From the NCBI GenBank assembly GCA_964371055.1, contig CAYJLF010000001.1, forward strand, positions 1 through 64,000: a stretch of 64,000 bases of DNA. The letters run 5' to 3'. Shown here piece after piece: positions 9,297-18,140 of this stretch. The notes beneath the pieces were generated by a model that saw only the letters and a list, made by a program, of their open reading frames with translations, was not told the DNA's origin and did not search any database. The position numbers were made by a program, and so were the translations under genes. Source of the stretch: CAYJLF01 sp964371055 (GTDB taxonomy: Bacteria; Eisenbacteria; RBG-16-71-46; CAIMUX01). Every line of letters begins with the position of its first letter. Position 1 is the stretch's first letter.

Positions 9297-10511
9297 ATGT
9301 TGGCGTCACAAGACCCCGATCCCGGATTCTCAGACGAGTCGAAGGCCCCGATCCGGCCTCCGGCCGTCTCCCACCCGGCCCATCCCGGCGATTTTCACCC
9401 TGGGCTTTCTCCCGTCGGACATGCACTGGAGGCGGATCCGCTGGCCCGCATCCTCTTCCGCGCCTCGGCGGAGCCTCTGGTGGTGCTGGATGTCGGCCGG
9501 CGGATCGTCGCCGCGAATCCTCCCTTCATCGGCCTCGCCGGGCAGCCCCTGGCCGACCTCCTCGGACGGAGGGTGGGCGAAGTTCTCTCCTGCACCCGCG
9601 TGGCGGAGGGAGCGGCGTGCGGCACCACTCGCTTCTGCGCCACCTGCGGTGCGAACCGATCGATCCGGCAGGCGCTCTCGGGCGAGGCAGAGACGGACGA
9701 GTGCCGCATCCTGACCCAGGGACCGGACGGACCCGGCGCCTACGACCTGGAGGTGCGCGCCACCCCTTTCGACCATGAGGCGGAGCAGTACATCTTCTTC
9801 ACGATTCGGGACATCTCGGCTCGCAAGCGGCGCGCCGTCTTCGAACGGTTGTTCTTCCACGACCTCCTCAACGTCCTGGGGGGCATCCGGGGGATCCTGG
9901 AGATCTGGCCGGATCTCGACGAGGGAGAACGACGGGAGCTGGGGGCGCAGGCTCGCGGGCAGATGGACACCCTGGTGGAGGAGATCCAGGCGCACCGTGA
10001 GCTGGCGCTGGCGGAGCGCGGGGACCTCGTTCCGCGGCCCGAAGCTCTGGACGGCGCCGAGCTGGCGCGAGAGGTCTGTGCGATCTACCGCCACCACGAG
10101 GTCGCGCGCGACCGGCAGATCGTGGTCTCGCAGAACAACGGGCCGGCCGAGGTCACCAGCGATCGCCGTCTCCTCACCCGCGTTCTCGGGAACCTGATCA
10201 AAAACGCCCTGGAGGCGTCAGGCCCGGGCCAGGTGATCGAAGTCTCGTTCGCCGGCGGCGCCCAGCCGAGGTTCCGGGTGAGGAACGAGGGGGTGATGCC
10301 GGAACGAGCCCGCCTGCAGGTCTTCCAGCGCTCCTTCACGACGAAGGGCGAACCGGGGCGCGGTCTGGGGACCTTCTCGGCGAAACTCCTGGTCGAGCGG
10401 TACCTCGGTGGCCGGATCGACTTCCGTTCCGACTCGGGGCTCGGCACGATCTTCGAGGTGACCCTCCCGCCGGCCGCCTCGGCCGAGGCCGGCGAAGAGC
10501 GCGCGGCCTGA
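9297..10511 (+). CDS. PAS-domain sensor histidine kinase with a cysteine cluster
   Basis: A 404-residue soluble kinase with no TM segment. A PAS domain (about 43-165) carries SCTRVAEGAACGTTRFCATCGA followed by ECRI, a cluster of cysteines spaced like a metal or redox site. The phosphoacceptor region is FFHDLLNVLGG. The HATPase has an N-box LGNLIKNALEAS, a short G1 box (VRNEGVMP in place of DNG), and GRGLGTFSAKLLVERYLGG. The ATG at 9297 is chosen because GAGG lies six bases upstream; the same frame stays open back to 9117, but that would overlap the ispD start region. No response regulator is next door, so it is an orphan. Confidence 0.88.
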   Translation: MLASQDPDPGFSDESKAPIRPPAVSHPAHPGDFHPGLSPVGHALEADPLARILFRASAEPLVVLDVGRRIVAANPPFIGLAGQPLADLLGRRVGEVLSCTRVAEGAACGTTRFCATCGANRSIRQALSGEAETDECRILTQGPDGPGAYDLEVRATPFDHEAEQYIFFTIRDISARKRRAVFERLFFHDLLNVLGGIRGILEIWPDLDEGERRELGAQARGQMDTLVEEIQAHRELALAERGDLVPRPEALDGAELAREVCAIYRHHEVARDRQIVVSQNNGPAEVTSDRRLLTRVLGNLIKNALEASGPGQVIEVSFAGGAQPRFRVRNEGVMPERARLQVFQRSFTTKGEPGRGLGTFSAKLLVERYLGGRIDFRSDSGLGTIFEVTLPPAASAEAGEERAA

Positions 10512-10580
10512 AGGAGGCCCGGAGCCCGGCTTGCGCGGATCGACCGGCCGGCGCGATCGACGGTCCTCCTCCGGGTTCCG

Positions 10581-12143
10581 CTAGCGTTGCAGCCCCTCGC
10601 CCAACGCCTCCGCCACGGCTGTGACCCCGATCAGGGTGACCCCCTCGCGTTGGGTCCCGAGGTCGCTCGCATTCGATGCCGGGAGCAAGGCCCGCTGGAA
10701 TCCGAGCCGGGCCGCCTCCGACAATCGCTGCGCAGGGTGCGAAACGCGGCGGACCTCTCCCCCGAGACCGACCTCACCCAGAACGACGAGTCGTGGCAAG
10801 GGCGGACGATCGAGGCGGCTGCTGGCCACGGCCAGAAGCACGCCGAGGTCGACCCCGGGCTCGTCGAGGCGCAGGCCGCCCGTCACGTTGACGAAGACGT
10901 CGTGGCGGCCGGCGTCCAGTCCGCCCCGCTTGGCGAGGACCGCCAGCAGGATCTCCAGCCGGCGGCCGTCGTATCCCGTCGAGACGCGCTGCGGGGTTCC
11001 ATAGCGCGAATCGTTCACCAACGCCTGCACCTCCATCAGCATCGCGCGCGTCCCCTCCAGCCCGGCGACCACGACCGAACCGACCGCCCCCGCGGCATGC
11101 TCCCCGAGGAAGATCCGGCTGGGATTCGGAACCTCGCGCAGCCCGTCGTCGGCCATCTCGAAGACGCCGATCTCGTGCACCCCGCCGAAGCGGTTCTTGA
11201 CGCAGCGCAGGATGCGATAGTGCTGGTAACGCTCCCCCTCCATGTAGAGCACGGTGTCGACCATGTGCTCGAGCGTGCGCGGCCCGGCGAGGGTCCCTTC
11301 CTTGGTGACATGACCGACGAGGAGCACGGCGGTCCCGCGGGCCTTGGCCAACCCGACCAGCGCGAGCGCCGACTCGCGCACCTGCGCCAGGCTGCCGGGC
11401 GCGGAGTCGATCGAGGGGAGGAAGGCCGTCTGGATCGAATCGATGACGAGGACGCGCGGATCGGTCGCCTCGACCGCGTCCGCCACCGCCTCGAGGTTCG
11501 TTTCAGGGAGGATCAGGACATCATCGGGCACGCCGGAGAGCCGGCGGCTGCGCAGGCGGATCTGCGAGGCCGACTCCTCCCCGCTGACGTAGAGCACGGT
11601 GACGCCGCTCTGCGCCAGCGCGCCCGCCGCCTGCAACAGGAGAGTCGACTTCCCGATCCCGGGATCCCCGCCCAGCAGGACCGCCGATCCCGCGACGATC
11701 CCCCCTCCGACGATGCGGTCGAATTCACCGATGCCGGTCGCGAGTCGGGGGGCGGAGTCGCTCTCGATGCGGCCGAGGCGCACCGGGCCGCTCGGCTCAC
11801 GGCCGGGGACGTGCGCCTCGCCTTGCTCCTCGCCGGGCGCCTGGCCAGCCGAACCGGATCTGGATGAAACCGCAGACGCCCGCTGCACTCCCGGCCCGGC
11901 GGCTCCGGCCGGACGTGAAGCGGACGCGCGCAAGAGGCTCCCCCCGGGTCCCCGGGAAGCACCCCCGCCGCCGGGAGCAGACGGTGGTCGGTACTCTCGA
12001 AGAGTGCCCCAGGCCCGGCAGGAGGGGCAGCGGCCGAACCACTGCGCGAAGCTGTCACCACACTCGGAACAGAGGAATTGGACCCGGGCCCGCTTCTCCG
12101 CCCGTCCGCCTCCCCCCGAATCCCTCGATGGGTCACGTGCCAT
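10581..12143 (-). CDS. radA: DNA repair protein RadA (Sms)
   Basis: Hexameric ATPase that promotes branch migration in recombination. The 520-residue protein has the N-terminal zinc finger C25-C28/C39-C42, a Walker A GGDPGIGKST, a Walker B-like VLVIDSIQT, the RadA-specific KNRFG motif, and a C-terminal Lon-protease-like domain with GGLRLDEPGVDLGV. A serine/glycine/alanine-rich linker of about 60 residues after the zinc finger is longer than usual and looks disordered. GGGAGG lies upstream of the ATG. It converges with the histidine kinase gene. Confidence 0.96.
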   Translation of the reverse strand: MARDPSRDSGGGGRAEKRARVQFLCSECGDSFAQWFGRCPSCRAWGTLREYRPPSAPGGGGASRGPGGSLLRASASRPAGAAGPGVQRASAVSSRSGSAGQAPGEEQGEAHVPGREPSGPVRLGRIESDSAPRLATGIGEFDRIVGGGIVAGSAVLLGGDPGIGKSTLLLQAAGALAQSGVTVLYVSGEESASQIRLRSRRLSGVPDDVLILPETNLEAVADAVEATDPRVLVIDSIQTAFLPSIDSAPGSLAQVRESALALVGLAKARGTAVLLVGHVTKEGTLAGPRTLEHMVDTVLYMEGERYQHYRILRCVKNRFGGVHEIGVFEMADDGLREVPNPSRIFLGEHAAGAVGSVVVAGLEGTRAMLMEVQALVNDSRYGTPQRVSTGYDGRRLEILLAVLAKRGGLDAGRHDVFVNVTGGLRLDEPGVDLGVLLAVASSRLDRPPLPRLVVLGEVGLGGEVRRVSHPAQRLSEAARLGFQRALLPASNASDLGTQREGVTLIGVTAVAEALGEGLQR

Positions 12144-12293
12144 CCCTGACCTCCCGCCGCCGTCGCGTCATCGCCCCCCGCAATCGCATCAAACTTCGTT
12201 CCTCCGGCCGACGCGGGGCTCAGAAAGAGGACGTCCCGGGACCGGACCCGGGACGCCGCGTGGATCGATCGCTGTCGCCTCCGCGGCGCGCGA

Positions 12294-12803
12294 TCACATC
12301 GGAGAGAAGCCCTGGTCGGCCCAGAAACGCTGCTTGAGGTCCTCCTCCAGCCACTGCATCCACTTGAGGTGATCTTCCTCCCAGTGGACCAGCCATTCGA
12401 AGACCTTGCGCCCCTCCGGGTCCGGCGTCTCGGCCGCGCACTTCTTGTAGAAGGCGATGGCGCGCGCCTCGAGGTTCGCTCCGAGCGACACGACCGACAG
12501 TTCCATGGTTCCAAACTGCAGCGACTTTCGCCACTGCGCGTCGGCGACCAGGCTCTCGAACCCCTCTCCGTGGGCCACCGTCGGGGGCGGGACGAACCGC
12601 TTCTCCTCCATCAGGCTCTTGAACTGCTCGTGCAGCATCCGGTTGTGGCCATCCTCCTCCTTCGCGAGGAGGTGGAACATCCGGCGGGCCTCGGGATCGG
12701 TGGTCCGCTCGGCCGCTCCCTTGTAGAGCTCATACCCCTGCATCTCGGTCAGAATGGCGGTCTTGACCGCATCGATGGCCGAGGTGAGTTGCTTCTGGTC
12801 CAT
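12294..12803 (-). CDS. Ferritin-like (rubrerythrin-type) diiron protein
   Basis: A 169-residue four-helix protein. Helices carry metal-ligand signatures in two halves: MQGYELY...KEEDGHNRML and ANLEARAIAFYKKC...HWEEDHLKWM, each with E and EXXH residues expected for a diiron site. There is no rubredoxin domain at the C-terminus, so it is an erythrin-like protein rather than full rubrerythrin. The likely role is peroxide or iron handling. GGGAGG precedes the ATG. It is 150 nt from radA on the same strand, but a functional link is not evident. Confidence 0.87.
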   Translation of the reverse strand: MDQKQLTSAIDAVKTAILTEMQGYELYKGAAERTTDPEARRMFHLLAKEEDGHNRMLHEQFKSLMEEKRFVPPPTVAHGEGFESLVADAQWRKSLQFGTMELSVVSLGANLEARAIAFYKKCAAETPDPEGRKVFEWLVHWEEDHLKWMQWLEEDLKQRFWADQGFSPM

Positions 12804-12965
12804 GCCCGTCCTCCCACGCCCAGCGGCGCTCGTCGTTCGATCGTCTCCTAAGGCAGCAAATCCGCGTCCGTTCGCTTGGATGCAAGGATCCCGGAGTCGG
12901 CCGTGATCCTAAAGTAAAGCCCTTCCGTCGGGAGGTCCAGCGGCGATGCCCCGGTCCGCCTCCGC

Positions 12966-13952
12966 TTAGAAGAATGCCTGGAGGATCTCCAGTGACACGG
13001 CGGCGATGAGCGCAGACATCGGGATCGTCAGGACCCAGGCCCAGACGATCCGCGCGGCGACCCCCCAGCGCACCGCCGAGGCCCGCTTGATCGAACCGAC
13101 GCCGACGATCGCGCCGGTGATCGTATGGGTCGTCGACACCGGGATGCCGAGGAAGGCGGTGCCGAGGAGCGTGATCGCGCCCGCCGTCTCGGCCGCGAAG
13201 CCGTCCACCGGCCGGAGATGCGTCAGCCGCATTCCCATCGTCCGGACGATCCGCCAACCGCCCGTCAGGGTGCCGAGCGCGATGGCCGCATGGCAGCTCA
13301 GGATCACCCAGAACGGGATGTGGAATTCCTTCATCAGTCCCGAGGTGTAGAGCACTCCCGCGATGATCCCCATCGTCTTCTGCGCATCGTTCGTGCCATG
13401 CCCGAGGCTGTAGAGAGCCGCGGAGAGGAGCTGGAGCCGGCGAAAGATCCGGTCGACCCGCCTCGGAATCGCCCGGCGACAGATCCAGATCGTCGCGAGC
13501 ATGAGAAGGAAGCCGAGGACGAGCCCGATCATCGGGGCGATGACGATGAAGGCGACCGGCTTCAGCCAGCCGTTCCAGATCATGGCGCGGAAACCGGCGT
13601 GCGCGATGGCCGCGCCGGCATAGCCGCCGATCAGGGCGTGTGAACTGCTGGTCGGCAACCCGAGCCACCAGGTGATGAGGTCCCACGCGATCGCGCCGAT
13701 CAGGCCGGCCAGGATCACCTGCGGCGTCACCATCTCGAGGTGGACGAGGCCTGAGCCCATCGTCTTCGCCACGTGGACTTCGAATCCGAAAGCCGCGACG
13801 AAGTTGAAGAAAGCGGCCCAGATCACCGCCTGCCCGGGGGTCAGGACCCGGGTGGAGACGACGGTCGCGATCGAGTTGGCCGCGTCATGGAAGCCGTTGA
13901 CGTAGTCGAAAATCAGCGCGACGACGATGATGACGATGGCGAAGGCCAGCAC
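12966..13952 (-). CDS. pit: Inorganic phosphate transporter, PiT family
   Basis: Inner-membrane phosphate permease. The 328-residue protein has about ten TM helices and the duplicated PiT signature: FDYVNGFHDAANSIATVVSTR near the N-terminus and SLGHGTNDAQKTMGI in the second half. Translation most likely begins at the GTG that follows the DUF47 stop by two bases (reading MLAFAIVIIVVAL); an ATG 18 codons upstream would overlap the DUF47 gene and adds a charged extension. The pairing with DUF47 supports phosphate or metal-phosphate transport. Confidence 0.94.
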   Translation of the reverse strand: MLAFAIVIIVVALIFDYVNGFHDAANSIATVVSTRVLTPGQAVIWAAFFNFVAAFGFEVHVAKTMGSGLVHLEMVTPQVILAGLIGAIAWDLITWWLGLPTSSSHALIGGYAGAAIAHAGFRAMIWNGWLKPVAFIVIAPMIGLVLGFLLMLATIWICRRAIPRRVDRIFRRLQLLSAALYSLGHGTNDAQKTMGIIAGVLYTSGLMKEFHIPFWVILSCHAAIALGTLTGGWRIVRTMGMRLTHLRPVDGFAAETAGAITLLGTAFLGIPVSTTHTITGAIVGVGSIKRASAVRWGVAARIVWAWVLTIPMSALIAAVSLEILQAFF

Positions 13953-13954
13953 GG

Positions 13955-14602
13955 TCAGCCCTGCTTGACCAGGACGCTCTCGATCAGCACGGCCGCGTCC
14001 TCGCAACGATCCGTGGCCGACTCCAGCGTCGCCAGCAGCTCCTTCTGCTTGATGAGCCGGATAGGATCCTGCTCATCCTGGAAGAGGCGGCCGAGGGCGC
14101 GGTGGAAGACTTTGTCCGCCTGGTTCTCGTAGCCGTTGATCCGGACGCACGCCTCGCGGATCCGCTCGATCTCCTTCAGGTCGCGCAGGAGCGGAATCGC
14201 CCGCTGGAGCTCGCCGACGCTCTGTTCGAGGATCTCGGCCAGATCGCGCACCGGGTCGTCGAAGGTGGTGATCTGATAGAGCCGGATCGCTGTGGCCGCC
14301 CGATCGACGTTGTCCAGGATGTTGTCGAGGGCGCTGGCCAGCCCGCCGATGTCCTCGCGGTCCAGAACGGTGATGAAGGTCAGGCTCAGCGCCCGGAAGA
14401 TCTCGTGGGTATACTCGTCCCCCTTGTGCTCGAGATCCTCGATCTGGCGCACCAGGCGATCGCGATCCTCCTCCCCCTCGGCGTTGAACAGCTCTCGGAG
14501 CAAGCGACAGGCCTGGGCGAGGTTCTCGACGTCCTGGACAAAGAGATTGAGAAAGGTATCGGTCCGCGGCAGCAGTTTGCGGATCCAGCGATCGACCAGC
14601 AT
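13955..14602 (-). CDS. DUF47 family (PhoU-like) Pit accessory protein
   Basis: A 215-residue all-helical cytoplasmic protein of the PhoU-like DUF47 family, which normally sits next to Pit transporters and is thought to modulate them. Recognisable segments are LEHKGDEYTHEIFRAL and ALDNILDNVDRAA, with acidic residues that bind metals in PhoU-fold proteins. The chosen ATG at 14602 is preceded by GGGGAGG, five bases away; an earlier ATG lacks this. It is immediately upstream of pit and coupled to it. The 294 bases between it and the divergent gene at 14897 contain no gene and must hold both promoters; I see no convincing box. Confidence 0.92.
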   Translation of the reverse strand: MLVDRWIRKLLPRTDTFLNLFVQDVENLAQACRLLRELFNAEGEEDRDRLVRQIEDLEHKGDEYTHEIFRALSLTFITVLDREDIGGLASALDNILDNVDRAATAIRLYQITTFDDPVRDLAEILEQSVGELQRAIPLLRDLKEIERIREACVRINGYENQADKVFHRALGRLFQDEQDPIRLIKQKELLATLESATDRCEDAAVLIESVLVKQG

Positions 14603-14896
14603 CCTCCCCTCCCCACGCGCCGGGCAACCCGACGCTGTGCGCAATGTAGGAGCCTCGGCCGGGCGCCGCAAGCGAACACCACGCGGTCGGGGGTGTTCGG
14701 CGCGCCGCGAGGAGCGGGCGGCCGGCCCGAAGCTCGGCGACGCGACGGAGTCGTGAAAGACCGGAGTCTCATAGCATGCCGAACGCCATCAAGTTGCCGG
14801 CCCCGATCGACCGATAGCACAGGGGTACCGCTGGAGCCCGTGTCGCCGGCGTTCGCTCCAGCCAGCCGAGGGGTCCCCACCCGGAGGTGTCGATCG

Positions 14897-16306
14897 ATGC
14901 CAACGCGTTACAGAACAATAGGTTGGATCGGAGACCCCGAGGAGTGGGCGGCCGCGCTGGGGGCCCACGACGGCACTTCGGGGTGGCAAGTCAGACCGCT
15001 GGACGAGTTCCGCGTGGGCGCGAGCGGCCTCCTCGATCCAAGGCCGCACCTCATCCTGATCCAAACGCGCACGGCCCGGAGCGCCCGCTGGCGCGACGCT
15101 CTCGCGATGCTCAATCGCCCTGACGTCACCGGCCGGCCGGTTCTGCTGCTCGCACCTCCGGGCGAGGACATCAGCGATCTCGAACGACGTTGTGGCGGGA
15201 CGGTCATCCGAATCGATGAGCCGGTGGTGGTCGACGCGCTCTGCGATGCGATCGACAAGCTGGTGTCCGACCACGCCCCCCGCCTGCAGACGCCGATCGA
15301 CGCCGGACGCACCCCTGCGACCGAGGCTCTATCGCCCTTCCGGCCGGACCGCCTGCCGGCCGATGCCGAGCCGCTTCTGGCCCGGCTCGCGACCTCCTTC
15401 ACCCTCGCCCCGCCTGCGCGGGAAGCCATCGCCGAGGCGATCTATGGCTCGCTCCACGAGGTCGCCGAGCGGGAAGGGATTCCGGCCGCGAGGCTGTCGG
15501 GCCTGATCGCGGAGTGCCTCTCGGTCCCCCTGGTGGACCGACTCGGCCCGAACGAGGAGGTCCTGATGAAGCTGCCGCCGTCGTTCTGCCGGAGGAACAG
15601 CACCCTGATCCTCCGCCGCGCGGACGGGCGGGAGTTCCTCGTGCTGGCCAACCCGTTCGATCCCGCCCTCGCGGAAACCTTGATCCAGTCCCCGCTGCGG
15701 CTCCGCCGCATGGGTCTGGCCGTGGCGGCCCCCGCGGCGATCGCCGGCTTCCTCGAGGCCCGGGAGGGCGAGGGGGGCGGCGACGAGGGTGCTGAGCCGC
15801 CCCGCGCCCATGCCGCGCCGGCGGCCGGCCCGGCCACGCGGCCGGCTCCCCCGGCTCCTCCGGCTCCTCCGGTTCCGCCGGCGTCGGAGAGCCGAGGGGT
15901 CGCAGAACTCCGCCCCCGAGTCGTCCCCTTGGAACGCCCCTCCTCGATCCTCGTCGTCGAGGACGATGCGATCGCGCGACTTCTCATGACCAGGATCCTC
16001 GAGGAGGCAGGGCATGCCGTGGATACCGCCGACGACGGGATCGATGCCCTGATCCGGATCGGCCGGCACCGGTTCGACCTCATCCTGACCGACATCCAGA
16101 TGCCGAACCTCGACGGCCTGCGCCTCCAGGCGCTGCTGCGCCAGAAAGGATTCCAGACGCCGATCATCGTGGTCACCGGCTCGACCGACCAGGAAGCGGA
16201 GATCGAGGCGCTCCGCCTCGGCGCGGCTGACTTCATCCGCAAGCCGATCAGCCGCCGGCTTCTCCTGGCGCGCACGGAACGGATCCTCGCCCGGCGCGCG
16301 GCGTGA
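14897..16306 (+). CDS. GspE N-terminal-domain / receiver fusion protein
   Basis: A 469-residue soluble protein with an unusual layout. Residues 1-125 resemble a degenerate receiver without the phospho-aspartate. Residues 160-290 match the N-terminal domain of type II secretion/type IV pilus ATPases (GspE_N/MshEN): LSVPLVDR...LPPSFCRRNSTLILRR...LVLANPFDP. A proline-alanine linker follows (311-330), then a complete receiver (350-465) with EDD, D399, the switch T in VVTGST, and K449. No ATPase domain is present. GGAGGTG lies seven bases before the ATG. The role is probably regulatory, perhaps of a pilus or secretion motor. Confidence 0.8.
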   Translation: MPTRYRTIGWIGDPEEWAAALGAHDGTSGWQVRPLDEFRVGASGLLDPRPHLILIQTRTARSARWRDALAMLNRPDVTGRPVLLLAPPGEDISDLERRCGGTVIRIDEPVVVDALCDAIDKLVSDHAPRLQTPIDAGRTPATEALSPFRPDRLPADAEPLLARLATSFTLAPPAREAIAEAIYGSLHEVAEREGIPAARLSGLIAECLSVPLVDRLGPNEEVLMKLPPSFCRRNSTLILRRADGREFLVLANPFDPALAETLIQSPLRLRRMGLAVAAPAAIAGFLEAREGEGGGDEGAEPPRAHAAPAAGPATRPAPPAPPAPPVPPASESRGVAELRPRVVPLERPSSILVVEDDAIARLLMTRILEEAGHAVDTADDGIDALIRIGRHRFDLILTDIQMPNLDGLRLQALLRQKGFQTPIIVVTGSTDQEAEIEALRLGAADFIRKPISRRLLLARTERILARRAA

Positions 16307-16374
16307 GGCCCCAAGACCATATTCGCGGGTTGGCGACCACCGATCATCGTTCCGTCCGGGAGCTGCCTCTGTCT

Positions 16375-16565
16375 AGCGTCCTCACGCGCGATCGCGGTGA
16401 TGATCTTGTTGGGTTGCTTCCCGCGGGCGGTCAGATCTCGGCACCGTCCGCACAGCCGCACCTGCGCACGTGGCCATGGCCCGTCTTCGTGATCGCTCCG
16501 GTGCGGTGTGTCTGGCCCTTGGCCATCAGCGATCGCACGAGGTGCTCCTCCGGGCCGGCGGACGC
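16375..16565 (-). pseudogene. IS110-family transposase C-terminal remnant
   Basis: Two minus-strand frames carry adjoining pieces of an IS110/IS1111 transposase C-terminus: MAKGQTHRTGAITKTGHGHVRR in one frame and AQVRLCGRCRDLTARGKQPN followed by KIITAIARE in another. In intact IS110 transposases these segments occur in this order (the GxITKxGNxHxRR motif, then the LxARGK...AIARE tail), with more residues between them than here. The remnant therefore has a deletion and a frameshift and is dead. No N-terminal DEDD domain or IS ends are visible. It fills most of the 291-bp gap between the receiver fusion and the RCC1 gene. Confidence 0.75.
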
Positions 16566-16597
16566 GGCCGGGAGGCGCACAGCGAGAGAACGGCTCG

Positions 16598-17914
16598 CTA
16601 CCGCAGTAACACGAGTGATCCTGTCTGCTCTGTTCCGTCGTGGATGACCTGCACGAAGTAACACCCGCTCGGCACGGGACGACCTTGGGCATCCGTCCTG
16701 TCCCAGAGAAGCGTCGAACGATCGGTTGAACCGGCGCTCGTGCCGAACGTACGAACCGTCCGGCCGGCGGCGTCACAGATGCGCACCAAGGCGGGTGCGG
16801 AGGATGGCGGCAGTGGACCGAAGCGGATCGTCACCGGGCCGGGGCTGGGGTTGGGAGAGCAGTGGACGCGCGATGCAAGCACAGGCTCGGGTGGAGTGTC
16901 CGCGACATCGCAGGGACGAGGGACGCAGGTGGTGTTGACGCCACTCCAGATCGCGGCACTGGGACACATGTCGAGAGTTCTCATCTGGCAGCTTCCATTG
17001 GGGTAGCAGCAGGCCCCCAAGCCCCAGAGAACCAGTCCGACACTGTAGGTTGGTCCCGCGGCGATCGCCGCAATCGGTACGCCCGTCGGGACGTCACACT
17101 CCCCCCAGTTGTTCCAACCCCAGGCTGCGACCGTGCCAGCGGACCGCAGGGCGAGGCTGTGAGTGTTGCCGGCCGATACGGCCACGAAGTCTGCATTGGG
17201 CTCGGGAGGCGGATTGCTCTGTCCCCTGGTGTTGCGGCCCCAAGCCACCACAGTCCCGTCGGTCCTGATGGCCAGGTTGTGCGAGTCCCCAGCCGACACG
17301 GCAGCGTAGCCCGTGTTCGGTGCGGGGACATCACATTGCCCGTCCGTGTTCCGACCCCACGCGACAATGGAGCCATCGATCCTCAGGCCGACGCTGTGCG
17401 CGGCTCCGGCGGCGACGGCGACGAATCCGGTGTTCGGCTCTGGAACATCGGACTGCCCATAGTCATTGCGTCCCCACGCAGCTACCGTGCCGTCGGCCCG
17501 GAGCGCGATGCTGTGGAAAAACTTGGCGTCGATCGCGACGAAGCCGGTGTTCGGTTCCGGGACGTCCAGTTCCCCGTACTCATTGCCGCCCCAAGCCATG
17601 ATGGAGCCGTCGAACTTTAGAGCAAGAGAGTGGCCTCCGCCGTTCGCGACGGCGATGAAGTCGTCGCCCGGCGGCACGCCGCCGCAAGTATGGCCCCACC
17701 GCGTCAGCGCGCCCGAGAACCGGAGTCCCATGACACACCAGTCGCGGGGGGACACCGCGCAGATCTCGTAGCTGGCGTTCGGGAGTTCAGTCAGGCCCTG
17801 GGAGTCGTCTCCCCAAAGCAGGACAACAGCCACCGCCGCGCCTGGAAGGAGACACCCGGTCACCAGGGCCAACGGCAGAAACGCACGAAAAAGGAACAAC
17901 GATCGCCTTCGCAC
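16598..17914 (-). CDS. Secreted RCC1-repeat beta-propeller with T9SS-like C-terminal domain
   Basis: A 438-residue exported protein. A signal peptide (ALVTGCLLPGAAVA, which could also be read as a lipobox at VTGC) precedes about six RCC1-type repeats of the form HSLALRxDGTVxAWGxNxxGQ, which form a beta-propeller. A cysteine-rich segment (GACCYPNGSC...) follows, then a C-terminal domain of about 80 residues starting CSPNPSPGPVTIRF and ending with YFVQV...SLVLLR, typical of FlgD-like/T9SS type A sorting domains. The start is a GTG with AGGAGG five bases upstream; upstream in-frame ATGs lack a ribosome site. The neighbouring IS110 remnant hints at local rearrangement. Confidence 0.85.
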   Translation of the reverse strand: MRRRSLFLFRAFLPLALVTGCLLPGAAVAVVLLWGDDSQGLTELPNASYEICAVSPRDWCVMGLRFSGALTRWGHTCGGVPPGDDFIAVANGGGHSLALKFDGSIMAWGGNEYGELDVPEPNTGFVAIDAKFFHSIALRADGTVAAWGRNDYGQSDVPEPNTGFVAVAAGAAHSVGLRIDGSIVAWGRNTDGQCDVPAPNTGYAAVSAGDSHNLAIRTDGTVVAWGRNTRGQSNPPPEPNADFVAVSAGNTHSLALRSAGTVAAWGWNNWGECDVPTGVPIAAIAAGPTYSVGLVLWGLGACCYPNGSCQMRTLDMCPSAAIWSGVNTTCVPRPCDVADTPPEPVLASRVHCSPNPSPGPVTIRFGPLPPSSAPALVRICDAAGRTVRTFGTSAGSTDRSTLLWDRTDAQGRPVPSGCYFVQVIHDGTEQTGSLVLLR

Positions 17915-18140
17915 GGGACACCTCCTGGCAGTCACCCCGAGGCCGGAGACCGATGGGTCTCCTCCGGTACGCGATCTGCGAGAGCAATCTCCAGCACGAC
18001 TAATGCTAGCACGGCGCGCCGAGGAACGGAAGGTAGGCTTCCTCATGATCGACCCTCCGCATGTGGCTCTGCGCCACGATTGGTACCACCACCCGCGGCG
18101 TAACCCACGGTTTGCGGATGGGCCGGTCAATCCATGATGG

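Noticed and set aside
9119..9298. N-terminal extension of ispD by 60 codons
   Set aside because: It lacks a ribosome site, precedes the conserved nucleotide-binding N-terminus and would cover the divergent promoter region.
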